A stretch of DNA of 64,000 bases. Source: Pseudonocardia nematodicida. Its GTDB lineage: Bacteria > Actinomycetota > Actinomycetes > Mycobacteriales > Pseudonocardiaceae. This document shows positions 58,495-64,000 of the stretch, in pieces (within the stretch, counting starts at the first letter, position 1; every line of letters starts with the position of its first letter). The stretch spans positions 558,001-622,000 of the forward strand of contig NZ_JBEDNQ010000001.1 in assembly GCF_040105385.1 (NCBI RefSeq), given 5' to 3'. A program made the position numbers and the translations under genes. Below the pieces are notes generated by a model, which saw only the letters and a list, made by a program, of their open reading frames with translations, did not search any database and was not told the DNA's origin.

Positions 58495-59000
58495 ATGGAC
58501 GAGCGGGACCGGACACACCTGCGCCGGTGCGTGGAGCTCGCCGAGGAGGCGCTCGCGGCCGGCGACGAGCCGTTCGGATCCGTGCTGGTCGACGCGTCCG
58601 GGACGGCGCTGGCCGAGGACCGCAACCGGATCGCCTCGGGGGACGCGACCCGGCATCCCGAGTTCGCCCTGGCCCGGCGCGCGACGAGAGAAGCGCCGGC
58701 GGAACGAGCATCCGCGCCGACCTGCTGTCGCCGGACGAGCGGCGTGGCGCCACCGTCCACACCTCCGGCGAGCACTGCCCGATGTGCGCCGCCGCGCACG
58801 CCTGGGTCGGCCTCGGCCGGATCGTCTACGTCGCCTCGGCCGCACAGCTGAGCTCGTGGCTGCGGGAGATGGGGGTCGCGCCGCCGCCGGTGCGGCCGCT
58901 GCCGGTGACCGAGGTGGCACCGGGCGTCCGGGTGGAGGGGCCGGACCTCGAGCTGGCTCCCCGGGTCCGCGCGCTGCACGAGCGCCTGCACCTCGGGTGA
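58495..59000 (+). pseudogene. Nucleoside deaminase (TadA/guanine-deaminase fold), frameshifted
   Basis: Two frames together make one deaminase. Frame one (from ATG 58495) encodes HLRRCVELAEEALAAGDEPFGSVLVD to RHPEFALARRA with the zinc-site HPE. Frame two continues with LLSPDERRGATVHTSGEHCPMCAAAHAWVGLGRIVYV, carrying the CPMC zinc cysteines, to the stop at 59000. The join is disrupted by about 35 extra bases (58678-58712) between ARR and the next conserved segment, which shifts the frame by two. As written it is non-functional unless expressed as two pieces. The insertion is bordered by similar CGCG-C sequences, so local duplication or slippage is likely. Base-calling error is an alternative. 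Confidence 0.75.
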
Positions 59001-59006
59001 GACGAG

Positions 59007-59060
59007 AAAAAGGAGGTCCGGAGCGTGGTCGCCCCCGAAGCGACCGCGCCCCGGACCTCC
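59007..59060 (-). terminator. Intrinsic terminator: 21-bp hairpin and T5 tract
   Basis: On the minus strand the arm at 59060-59040 pairs with 59032-59012 over 21 positions with two G-U/A-C type differences, around a TTCGGGG loop, followed directly by TTTTT (59011-59007) and C. This is the only classical hairpin-plus-U-tract terminator noticed in the window. It terminates leftward transcription. Confidence 0.75.
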
Positions 59061-59180
59061 CGGGGGAGACGGACCGGAAGGCTCCCCAGCGCCCGGTCCA
59101 CCCTGTAGTTCGTGTCGAGTTCGGGATACCCCGTCCCGTAGCGCCCCAATCGCCCCGACCCGGGTTTCACCCGGCTCTAC
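59007..59180 (-). ncRNA. Candidate structured RNA with intrinsic terminator
   Basis: Reading the minus strand, CCGGGT-GAA-ACCCGG (59174-59160) is a 6-bp hairpin, then several G-runs (GGGG-CGATT-GGGG) that could make a G-quadruplex, then GGACCGG...CCGGTCC (59099-59093 with 59077-59071), then the terminator hairpin and T5. No minus-strand gene lies between this and the next plus-strand gene (59407), so the terminator belongs to a transcript starting in this gap. No known family fits. The 5' end is approximate; no confident promoter was found. Confidence 0.45.
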
Positions 59181-59219
59181 CAGCATCGTCGCGGACCGTG
59201 CCACACGCTGGTCCACACA

Positions 59220-59236
59220 GGTGACATGCTGTCACC
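59220..59236. promoter_or_regulatory. Palindrome GGTGACA-TGC-TGTCACC
   Basis: Perfect 7-bp arms with a three-base centre lie in the gap between the candidate minus-strand RNA and the DoxX-like gene. The symmetry and position suit an operator for a small dimeric regulator acting on either side. The regulator is not identified. Confidence 0.5.
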
Positions 59237-59406
59237 GTGAACGCCCGGCGACGCCGAATCCGCCGTTCACCTCGGTGTCATCGGCTCAGCATGGCGCATC
59301 GTTCACCCCCGGCGGCCGGAATCACCAGAATCGGGTACGCCGGGCATCCCGCCCGTCCCGATCCGTCCCGGTTCGTCCGGGTCCGCAGTCGAGAGGCCGT
59401 CCCGAT

Positions 59407-59832
59407 ATGGCTCGTCCGCCGTCCCCGCTCCGCACCGTCGCGCGGATCCTGCTCGGCGCGTTCCTCGTCGCCGCCGGGGTGGCCCACCTGCTGATCCCGG
59501 ACGAGTTCCTGGCCCAGGTCCCGCCGTTGCTGCCCGCGCCGGACGCGATCGTGCTGGTCTCCGGACTGGTCGAGATCGCGCTGGGTGCGGCCGTCCTGCT
59601 CGCCCCCGCCCGCCGCCGGGCCGCGGTGGGGCTCGCGGTGGCGGCGCTGTTCGTCCTCGTCTTCCCGGGCAACGTGGCGCAGTACCTCACCGGCACCGAC
59701 GCGTTCGGCCTGGACACCGACGGAGCGCGCGCCGTGCGGCTACTCTTCCAGCCGCTGCTGGTGCTGTGGGCGCTCTGGGCCTGTGGGTCCCTGCCGCTCC
59801 GGCGCAGGCGCACCACGGCCGCCCCGCGCTGA
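59407..59832 (+). CDS. DoxX-family membrane protein, 141 aa
   Basis: Four predicted membrane segments: VARILLGAFLVAAGVAHLL, then a loop DEFLAQVPPLLPAPDA, IVLVSGLVEIALGAAVLLA, AVGLAVAALFVLVFPGN and LFQPLLVLWALWACGSL. The loop and helix pattern is DoxX-like. Function in this branch is unknown; some members associate with redox-stress proteins in mycobacteria. ATG 59407 follows an untidy upstream region without strong ribosome site. It converges with the baeRF2 gene 36 bases away. The 406-base region before it holds the candidate RNA and a palindrome. Confidence 0.8.
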   Translation: MARPPSPLRTVARILLGAFLVAAGVAHLLIPDEFLAQVPPLLPAPDAIVLVSGLVEIALGAAVLLAPARRRAAVGLAVAALFVLVFPGNVAQYLTGTDAFGLDTDGARAVRLLFQPLLVLWALWACGSLPLRRRRTTAAPR

Positions 59833-59867
59833 GCGCCGCGGACGGCCGTGGCGGTATGCCGGGCGGG

Positions 59868-60971
59868 TCAGGCGACCGGTCCGATGGGGAACCGGAGGAC
59901 GGCGCCGAGGCCGTCGGTGAGCGCCACGTCGTCGCCCGGCCCGGTGAGCACGACGTCGGCGTCGACGGCCGCGGCCGCCCGCACCAGTGCGTCGGCGGCC
60001 GGCGCGGAGACGGTGGGCTCGGCGCCGATCTGGGCCAGCTCGTCCCGGCTCTCGGCGACCGCGGTCGGGTCGGCCGCCAGCCACAGCGCGGTTCCGGGGG
60101 CGTCGGCCCGATCGACCAGCAGGGTCTCGACGGCGTGCGCGCGGGTGGCGGCGACGACACCGGCCAGGCCGGTCACCGCCAGCCCCTCGCCACGGCCGGA
60201 CGCGGTCGCGTAGCTCGTGACCGACCCGATCCGGCGCTGCTCGCGGCGGTCGTCGGCCGCCGCGCGGACGGTGTCGTCGACCTGCGCGGGCAGCGTGCCG
60301 CCGGTGTTCTCGATCTCGACCATGACCTCGGCAGAGGCGGGCGGCAGCTCGTCGCGCAGCCGGGCGCGCGCCGGGGCGTCCCCGACGACGACGAGCAGCC
60401 CGGCGTTGCCGCCACGGACGGCCTTCTCCACCCGCTCCGCGACCGCCTGGGCGTTGCGCTTCCAGGTCTCCTCGACACGGGCGTCCGCGCCGCCCTCGCC
60501 CGGCCCTGCGGTGCCGGCCTTGTGCACCGGCCCGGTGGAGTCCGAGGACACGCCCTCGACCCAGCCGTCGACGGAGCGGACCTCACCGCCGGTGTTGTCC
60601 ACCGCGACGACGACGGTGCGCACCTGCTCCCCCACCGCGGACAGCACGGGCAGCAGGTCGGGCAACGCGCCCCAGCCGGCCGTGCCGCGCTCCGGCGGGA
60701 TCTCGGTGTGCCGGTCGAGCAGGATCCGGTCCCGGTCGGCGACCAGCACCCGCCCGGCGGTGCCGTCCGGCGCGGCCGCCCCGGTCACGGCGTCGTCGAG
60801 CAGGTCGAGCACGGGCTCCTCGGCGCCGGCGTCCACGAGCCGCTCGCGCAGGTCGCGCCAGCGGAGCCGGTACTGCTCGGTCGCGTCGGCGGTGTCGTGG
60901 GTGGCGTCCAGGACGACGGTCGCGAAAGGGCCGTCGCTGTCGGTCAGGGGTCGGAGGAAGTCGAGTCGCAT
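59868..60971 (-). CDS. baeRF2 (Rv2629-like) eRF1-fold protein, 367 aa
   Basis: Bacterial eRF1-domain protein similar to mycobacterial Rv2629. The N-terminus reads LRPLTDSDGPFATVVLDATHDTADA, the middle VVVAVDNTGGEVRSVDGW and HKAGTAG, with ETWKRNAQAVAERVEKAV, and the end LGAVLRFPIG. The family belongs to the Vms1/eRF1 fold and is suggested to act at stalled or hibernating ribosomes. The GGQ-like motif is not intact; SGRGEG occurs in the corresponding area. I start at ATG 60971 with GGAAGG upstream; an extension to 61004 is possible. Divergent to the SRPBCC gene. Confidence 0.82.
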   Translation of the reverse strand: MRLDFLRPLTDSDGPFATVVLDATHDTADATEQYRLRWRDLRERLVDAGAEEPVLDLLDDAVTGAAAPDGTAGRVLVADRDRILLDRHTEIPPERGTAGWGALPDLLPVLSAVGEQVRTVVVAVDNTGGEVRSVDGWVEGVSSDSTGPVHKAGTAGPGEGGADARVEETWKRNAQAVAERVEKAVRGGNAGLLVVVGDAPARARLRDELPPASAEVMVEIENTGGTLPAQVDDTVRAAADDRREQRRIGSVTSYATASGRGEGLAVTGLAGVVAATRAHAVETLLVDRADAPGTALWLAADPTAVAESRDELAQIGAEPTVSAPAADALVRAAAAVDADVVLTGPGDDVALTDGLGAVLRFPIGPVA

Positions 60972-61051
60972 CGTCACGGGCCTTCCCGCCCCCGGGCGGG
61001 TCAAACCCCGCGCCGCGGGATGAGCCCGGCCACCACGGGTACCCGCTGTCC

Positions 61052-61438
61052 ATGGGTGACTACGAGGACCGTGTACTGCTCACCGCCGGACCGGACGCCG
61101 CGTTCACGCACCTGTCCGACGTCGGCAACCTGCCCGGACACTTCGCGGCGCTGAAGGATGCCCGGCTGGTCGCCGCCGACCGGGTCGAGGTGACCGCCGA
61201 GGTGGACGGGCACACCACCGAGGGCGAGGCGTGGCTGCACGTCGACCGGGAGAACCGGCGGATGACCTGGGGTGCGCCCGGCCCGCACGACTACCGCGGC
61301 GAGCTCACCGTGCGCGAGGCCGGACCCGGCTCGGAGGTCGTGGTGCGCCTGCACACCGAGGACGTCGAGGGGGTCGACGTCGCGCGGGGTCTGCGCGACT
61401 CGGTCCGGATGATCGGCGAGCAGCTGGGCGAGGCGTGA
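61052..61438 (+). CDS. SRPBCC-family (START-like) protein, 128 aa
   Basis: Helix-grip lipid- or ligand-binding fold: DRVLLTAGPDAAFTHLSDVGNLPGHFAAL is the first strand and helix pair, EVDGHTTEGEAWLHVDRENRRMTWG makes the sheet, and the C-terminal long helix is VARGLRDSVRMIGEQL. Such proteins bind small hydrophobic molecules or act as cyclases. ATG 61052 is in an 80-base gap to baeRF2. No conserved catalytic residue can be identified, so only fold-level annotation is given. Confidence 0.8.
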   Translation: MGDYEDRVLLTAGPDAAFTHLSDVGNLPGHFAALKDARLVAADRVEVTAEVDGHTTEGEAWLHVDRENRRMTWGAPGPHDYRGELTVREAGPGSEVVVRLHTEDVEGVDVARGLRDSVRMIGEQLGEA

Positions 61439-61525
61439 GCCGGCGGTCCCGCGGCCACCGGACGTGCGACGTGCGACGCCCCCGTGCACACTCGGCGGCC
61501 ACGGCGTCGACCCGGGAGGCTCGCG

Positions 61526-61933
61526 ATGCCCACACCCCACACGCAGCACCGTGAGAGCACGGCGGCCGCGAGTTCCGCGCTGACCGCCCTGCGCGTGGCC
61601 GCCGTGGCCTCGGTGGTCGTGCTGGCCTGGCAGTTCGTCACCGCGGGGAGCCTGATCGACGGCGGGTCGATCGGGCTGCACGCCATCGGGGCGATCGTGC
61701 TGCACGTCGTCACCGGGCTGGCCGCGCTCGGCGCGCTCTGGCTGCTGGTCACGACGAGGGGGAGCGTCTGGCCCACGGTGGTCGCCGTCGTCGTGTTCGT
61801 GCTGACCTTCGTGCAGGCGTACTACGGCGGGTACAGCACGATGTTCATCCACGTCCCCGGCGCGATGCTGCTCACGATCGGCGCCCTGTGGCTGGCGTAC
61901 TGGTCGCTGGCGCGGCACGGGGCGCGTCCGTAG
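61526..61933 (+). CDS. Small four-helix membrane protein (DUF6220-like), 135 aa
   Basis: After a polar N-terminal tail four membrane segments follow: ALRVAAVASVVVLAWQFVTA, HAIGAIVLHVVTGLAALGALWLLV, WPTVVAVVVFVLTFVQAYYGG and VPGAMLLTIGALWLAYWSLA. His residues occur in helices 2 and near helix 4 (LHAIG, LHVV, FIHVPG), a pattern compatible with heme or quinone binding, although that is only suggestive. GGGAGG is upstream of ATG 61526. The SRPBCC gene lies 87 bases before it. No function is assigned. Confidence 0.7.
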   Translation: MPTPHTQHRESTAAASSALTALRVAAVASVVVLAWQFVTAGSLIDGGSIGLHAIGAIVLHVVTGLAALGALWLLVTTRGSVWPTVVAVVVFVLTFVQAYYGGYSTMFIHVPGAMLLTIGALWLAYWSLARHGARP

Positions 61934-62188
61934 CGGCCCTCCGCGACCCGCCTGCCGACCGTCGCGTGGCCACCCGTCCGGACGGTTCGGCGGGCGCGAT
62001 CCGGCGCCCGCCCATAGTCTCGGGAGGACCCGGCGCGGGGTGGGAACAGAGCGCGCGCACCGGCCGCGAACGGCCGGCGACGCGGGGTCGCCGCACCGTC
62101 GCACCACACCGCCCGGACCGGACGTCTGTCCGGAATGTCCGATAGGGTTTTTTCTCCAAGCCCTCGGGGTTCGGCGGGAGGCGTCGCG
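61934..62188. promoter_or_regulatory. Promoter region of the polyprenyl synthase gene
   Basis: A 255-base non-coding stretch. It contains a stem CCGGCCG-CGAA-CGGCCGG (62060-62077), two copies of TGTCCG close together (about 62127-62140), and GATAGGGT directly before a T6 run (62148-62153). GGGAGG at 62176-62181 is the ribosome site. The T-run has no hairpin before it, so it is not a terminator; a promoter at the GATAGGGT is plausible. Confidence 0.35.
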
Positions 62189-63331
62189 ATGGTCGTCGAG
62201 ACGGGACAGGTCGATCGGGTCCGGGCCGGTGTGGCCCGACCGGCCACATCGGACGGTGCCAGGCCGGACGGCGGCTGGCCGGACGACATCCGGCGACGCG
62301 TGCGCGATCACGTCGACGCCACCGTCCGCCGCCGCTGCGCCGAGCACGTCCACTCGATGCAGGGCGCCGAGTTCGTGTCCGGTGTGCTCGCCGACTTCGT
62401 ACGTCGCGGGAAGTACGTGCGCTCGATGTTCGGCTACCTGGGCTGGCGGGCCGCCGCGCCGGACTCCCCCGCCGCGCTGGAGGCGGTCGCCGGGCTCGAA
62501 CTGCTGCACGCGTTCGCACTGCTGCAGGACGACGTCATGGACGGCTCGCTGCTGCGCCGCGGGCGCCCCACCGTGCACGTCCAGCTCGCCACCTGGCACC
62601 GCGGCCAGGGCATGTCCGGGTGCTCGGACCGGTTCGGCGAGTCCGGCGCGGTGCTGCTCGGCGACCTCTGCCTGGTGTGGGCCGAGCAGGCCATGCGGGA
62701 GAGCGGCCTGCCCCGCCCGGTGCTGGACCGCGGCTGGCCGCGCTACGACGCGATGCGCTCCGAGCTCGCGGTCGGCCAATTCGCCGACCTGCTCAACGAG
62801 GCCCGCCGGATCCCGTCCCTGGACGAGGTGATGGACGTGCTGCGCCGCAAGTCCGGCAACTACACCGTCCGCCGCCCGCTGGAGCTGGGAGCGGCGATGG
62901 CCGGCGCCGACGACGAGCTCCTCGGGCTGCTCGGCGACTACGGCACGATGGTCGGCGAGGCGTTCCAGATGCGCGACGACGTGCTCGGCGTCTTCGGCAC
63001 CGACGAGACCGGCAAGCCCACCGGCGACGACCTGGCCGAGCGGAAGGCGACCAGCCTCGTCGTCCTCGCCCGGGAGCTCGCCGGACCGGCCACCCGGGCC
63101 ACGCTCGACGCGCTGCTGCACGGCGGTCCGGACGAGCCCGTCGACGTCGTCGCTGCGCGGGCCCTGATCGAGTCCACCGGGGCGCGCCGCCGGATCGAGG
63201 AGCTGATCAGCACCCGGGTGCAGGGCGCGTTGCGCCTGGTCGACGGCGCCGTCGCCGACGGCCGCCTGGCCGAGGACGTCGCCGGCGTACTGCGCGGGAT
63301 GGCCGTGCGCTGCGCGGACCGGTCGTCGTAG
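62189..63331 (+). CDS. Polyprenyl (probably geranylgeranyl-type) diphosphate synthase, 380 aa
   Basis: Trans-isoprenyl diphosphate synthase condensing IPP with allylic diphosphates. The first Asp-rich motif is LLHAFALLQDDVMDGSLLRRG (DDVMD at 114-118), the second FQMRDDVLGVFGTDETGKPTGDD in the actinobacterial IdsA style, where the last Asp of DDxxD is Gly. The upstream GKYVRSMFGYL region binds IPP, with Ser for the usual Pro. ATG 62189 has GGGAGG seven bases upstream. It is followed by a methyltransferase 64 bases later. Product length cannot be read, C20 is likely from family. Confidence 0.9.
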   Translation: MVVETGQVDRVRAGVARPATSDGARPDGGWPDDIRRRVRDHVDATVRRRCAEHVHSMQGAEFVSGVLADFVRRGKYVRSMFGYLGWRAAAPDSPAALEAVAGLELLHAFALLQDDVMDGSLLRRGRPTVHVQLATWHRGQGMSGCSDRFGESGAVLLGDLCLVWAEQAMRESGLPRPVLDRGWPRYDAMRSELAVGQFADLLNEARRIPSLDEVMDVLRRKSGNYTVRRPLELGAAMAGADDELLGLLGDYGTMVGEAFQMRDDVLGVFGTDETGKPTGDDLAERKATSLVVLARELAGPATRATLDALLHGGPDEPVDVVAARALIESTGARRRIEELISTRVQGALRLVDGAVADGRLAEDVAGVLRGMAVRCADRSS

Positions 63332-63394
63332 CCCGCCGTGCCCCTCCGTTCCCCCGCCGGTGAGCACGATCTGCCCGGCTCTACGCTCCGGCCC

Positions 63395-64000
63395 ATGGCC
63401 GACGATCACCCGACGACCCTCGACCGCACGACCACGGTCGGACGCGCCGGCCTCCCCCGGCACGCCGTCCCCACCCACTTCGACGACGGCGCGGCCGACT
63501 ACGACCGCCTGGTCGGGCTCAACCCCGGCTACCACGTCCACCTGCGCCGTTCCGCGGCCCGGATGCGGCTACCCGGCGACGGCGCGGGCCTGCGGCTGCT
63601 CGACGCCGGGTGCGGCACCGGGGCGTCGACCGCGGCCCTGCTGTCGGTCGCCCCACGCGCCGAGATCGTCGCGGTGGACGCCTCCGCCGGGATGCTGGAG
63701 CGCGCCCGCGCCAAGCCGTGGCCGGCGTCGGTGCGGTTCGTGCACTCCACCGCCGAGACGCTCGAACAAGCCGGTGTGGACGGACCCTTCGACGGGATCC
63801 TGGCCGCCTACCTGCTGCGCAACCTCGACGACCCGGACGCCTGCCTGCGCCGCTTCCACGACCTGCTGCGGCCCGGCGGCACGCTGGCTCTGCACGAGTA
63901 CTCGGTCGCGGACTCGCCCCGCGCCCGCGCCGTGTGGCACGCGGTCTGCTGGGGGATCATCGTCCCGCTGGGCCGGGTCACCACCGGCGAGACCGCGCTC
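63395..64000 (+). CDS. Class I SAM-dependent methyltransferase (partial, N-terminal 202 residues)
   Basis: The frame is open from ATG 63395 to the right edge. HFDDGAADYDRLVGLNPGYH is followed by motif I LLDAGCGTGASTAALL, the ribose-binding AVDASAGMLERAR, and GILAAYLLRNLDDPDACLRRFHDLLRPGGTLALHEY. The pattern is UbiE/MenG-like, the methylases of quinone or isoprenoid rings. It lies 64 bases behind the polyprenyl synthase gene and may methylate an isoprenoid or a quinone made from its product; this is inference. The C-terminus and stop lie outside the window. Confidence 0.82.
   Translation, partial: MADDHPTTLDRTTTVGRAGLPRHAVPTHFDDGAADYDRLVGLNPGYHVHLRRSAARMRLPGDGAGLRLLDAGCGTGASTAALLSVAPRAEIVAVDASAGMLERARAKPWPASVRFVHSTAETLEQAGVDGPFDGILAAYLLRNLDDPDACLRRFHDLLRPGGTLALHEYSVADSPRARAVWHAVCWGIIVPLGRVTTGETAL

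Noticed and set aside
59061..59110. SRP (4.5S) RNA suggested by CCGGAAGG on the plus strand
   Set aside because: The GGAA tetraloop lookalike lacks the flanking GUCAGG and AGCA internal-loop elements, and the terminator evidence favours the minus strand.
62148..62153. T6 run as a terminator
   Set aside because: No stable hairpin stands directly before it; it is more likely part of a promoter region.
1..64000. tRNA, rRNA, CRISPR, prophage or insertion sequences
   Set aside because: Reading both strands in the gaps showed no cloverleaf, repeat-spacer array, integrase or transposase motif.

Overview
The window is very GC-rich. It has dense coding with many GTG and TTG starts, gene overlaps of a few bases, and actinobacterial family versions: an Rv2629-like baeRF2 protein, a BTAD-type regulator, a mycothiol-transferase-like DinB protein and a BluB-CobT fusion. 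It looks like the chromosome of an actinomycete, most likely of the Pseudonocardiales. This is inferred from gene style; I see no rRNA, tRNA, CRISPR array, transposase or phage gene.

Layout. Positions 1-5.3 kb hold the start of an aldose-epimerase gene and a YhaN/YhaO (SbcC/SbcD-like) DNA-end processing pair. Two tiny CxxC proteins follow (5.4-5.8 kb). At 5.9-12.2 kb lies an Entner-Doudoroff block: eda and edd on the minus strand, a divergent ROK regulator, a GNAT gene and zwf. At 12.2-23.4 kb a DAO-type flavoprotein and an RpiR regulator (minus) face hyuA-hyuB and a complete dipeptide-type ABC importer (plus). At 23.4-31.4 kb a LacI regulator with two consensus operators faces a six-gene amino-sugar operon: sodium symporter, AGE epimerase, nagB, SIS protein, nagA and a ceramidase-like hydrolase. 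At 31.4-34.4 kb a BTAD/AAA regulator lies divergent to a methyltransferase.

At 34.5-42.2 kb eight minus-strand genes form a CUT1 ABC-importer operon. Its first gene is a type II 3-dehydroquinase-like protein, followed by a Gfo/Idh dehydrogenase, importer genes, a TIM-barrel isomerase, a 2-hydroxyacid dehydrogenase and the ATPase; a MarR gene is divergent. I infer uptake and catabolism of a cyclic polyol or quinate-like compound. At 43-46.7 kb are cobM, cobL and the bluB-cobT fusion of late cobalamin synthesis. From 46.8 to 55.1 kb come single genes: YchJ-like, O-methyltransferase, sugar porter, BBE-type oxidase, BisC-like molybdoenzyme, DinB-like and LysR. At 55.1-58.4 kb is a marR-MFS-crcB-crcB operon next to ohrR. 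At 58.5-64 kb are a deaminase broken by about 35 bp, a probable unannotated structured RNA with an intrinsic terminator (minus strand, about 59.0-59.2 kb), DoxX, baeRF2, SRPBCC and membrane genes, and a polyprenyl synthase followed by a methyltransferase cut by the window end.

Two regulatory themes recur. Convergent gene pairs are separated by strong hairpins, in two cases with the stop codons of both genes inside the arms. Divergent regulator/operon pairs have palindromes or direct repeats positioned as operators.
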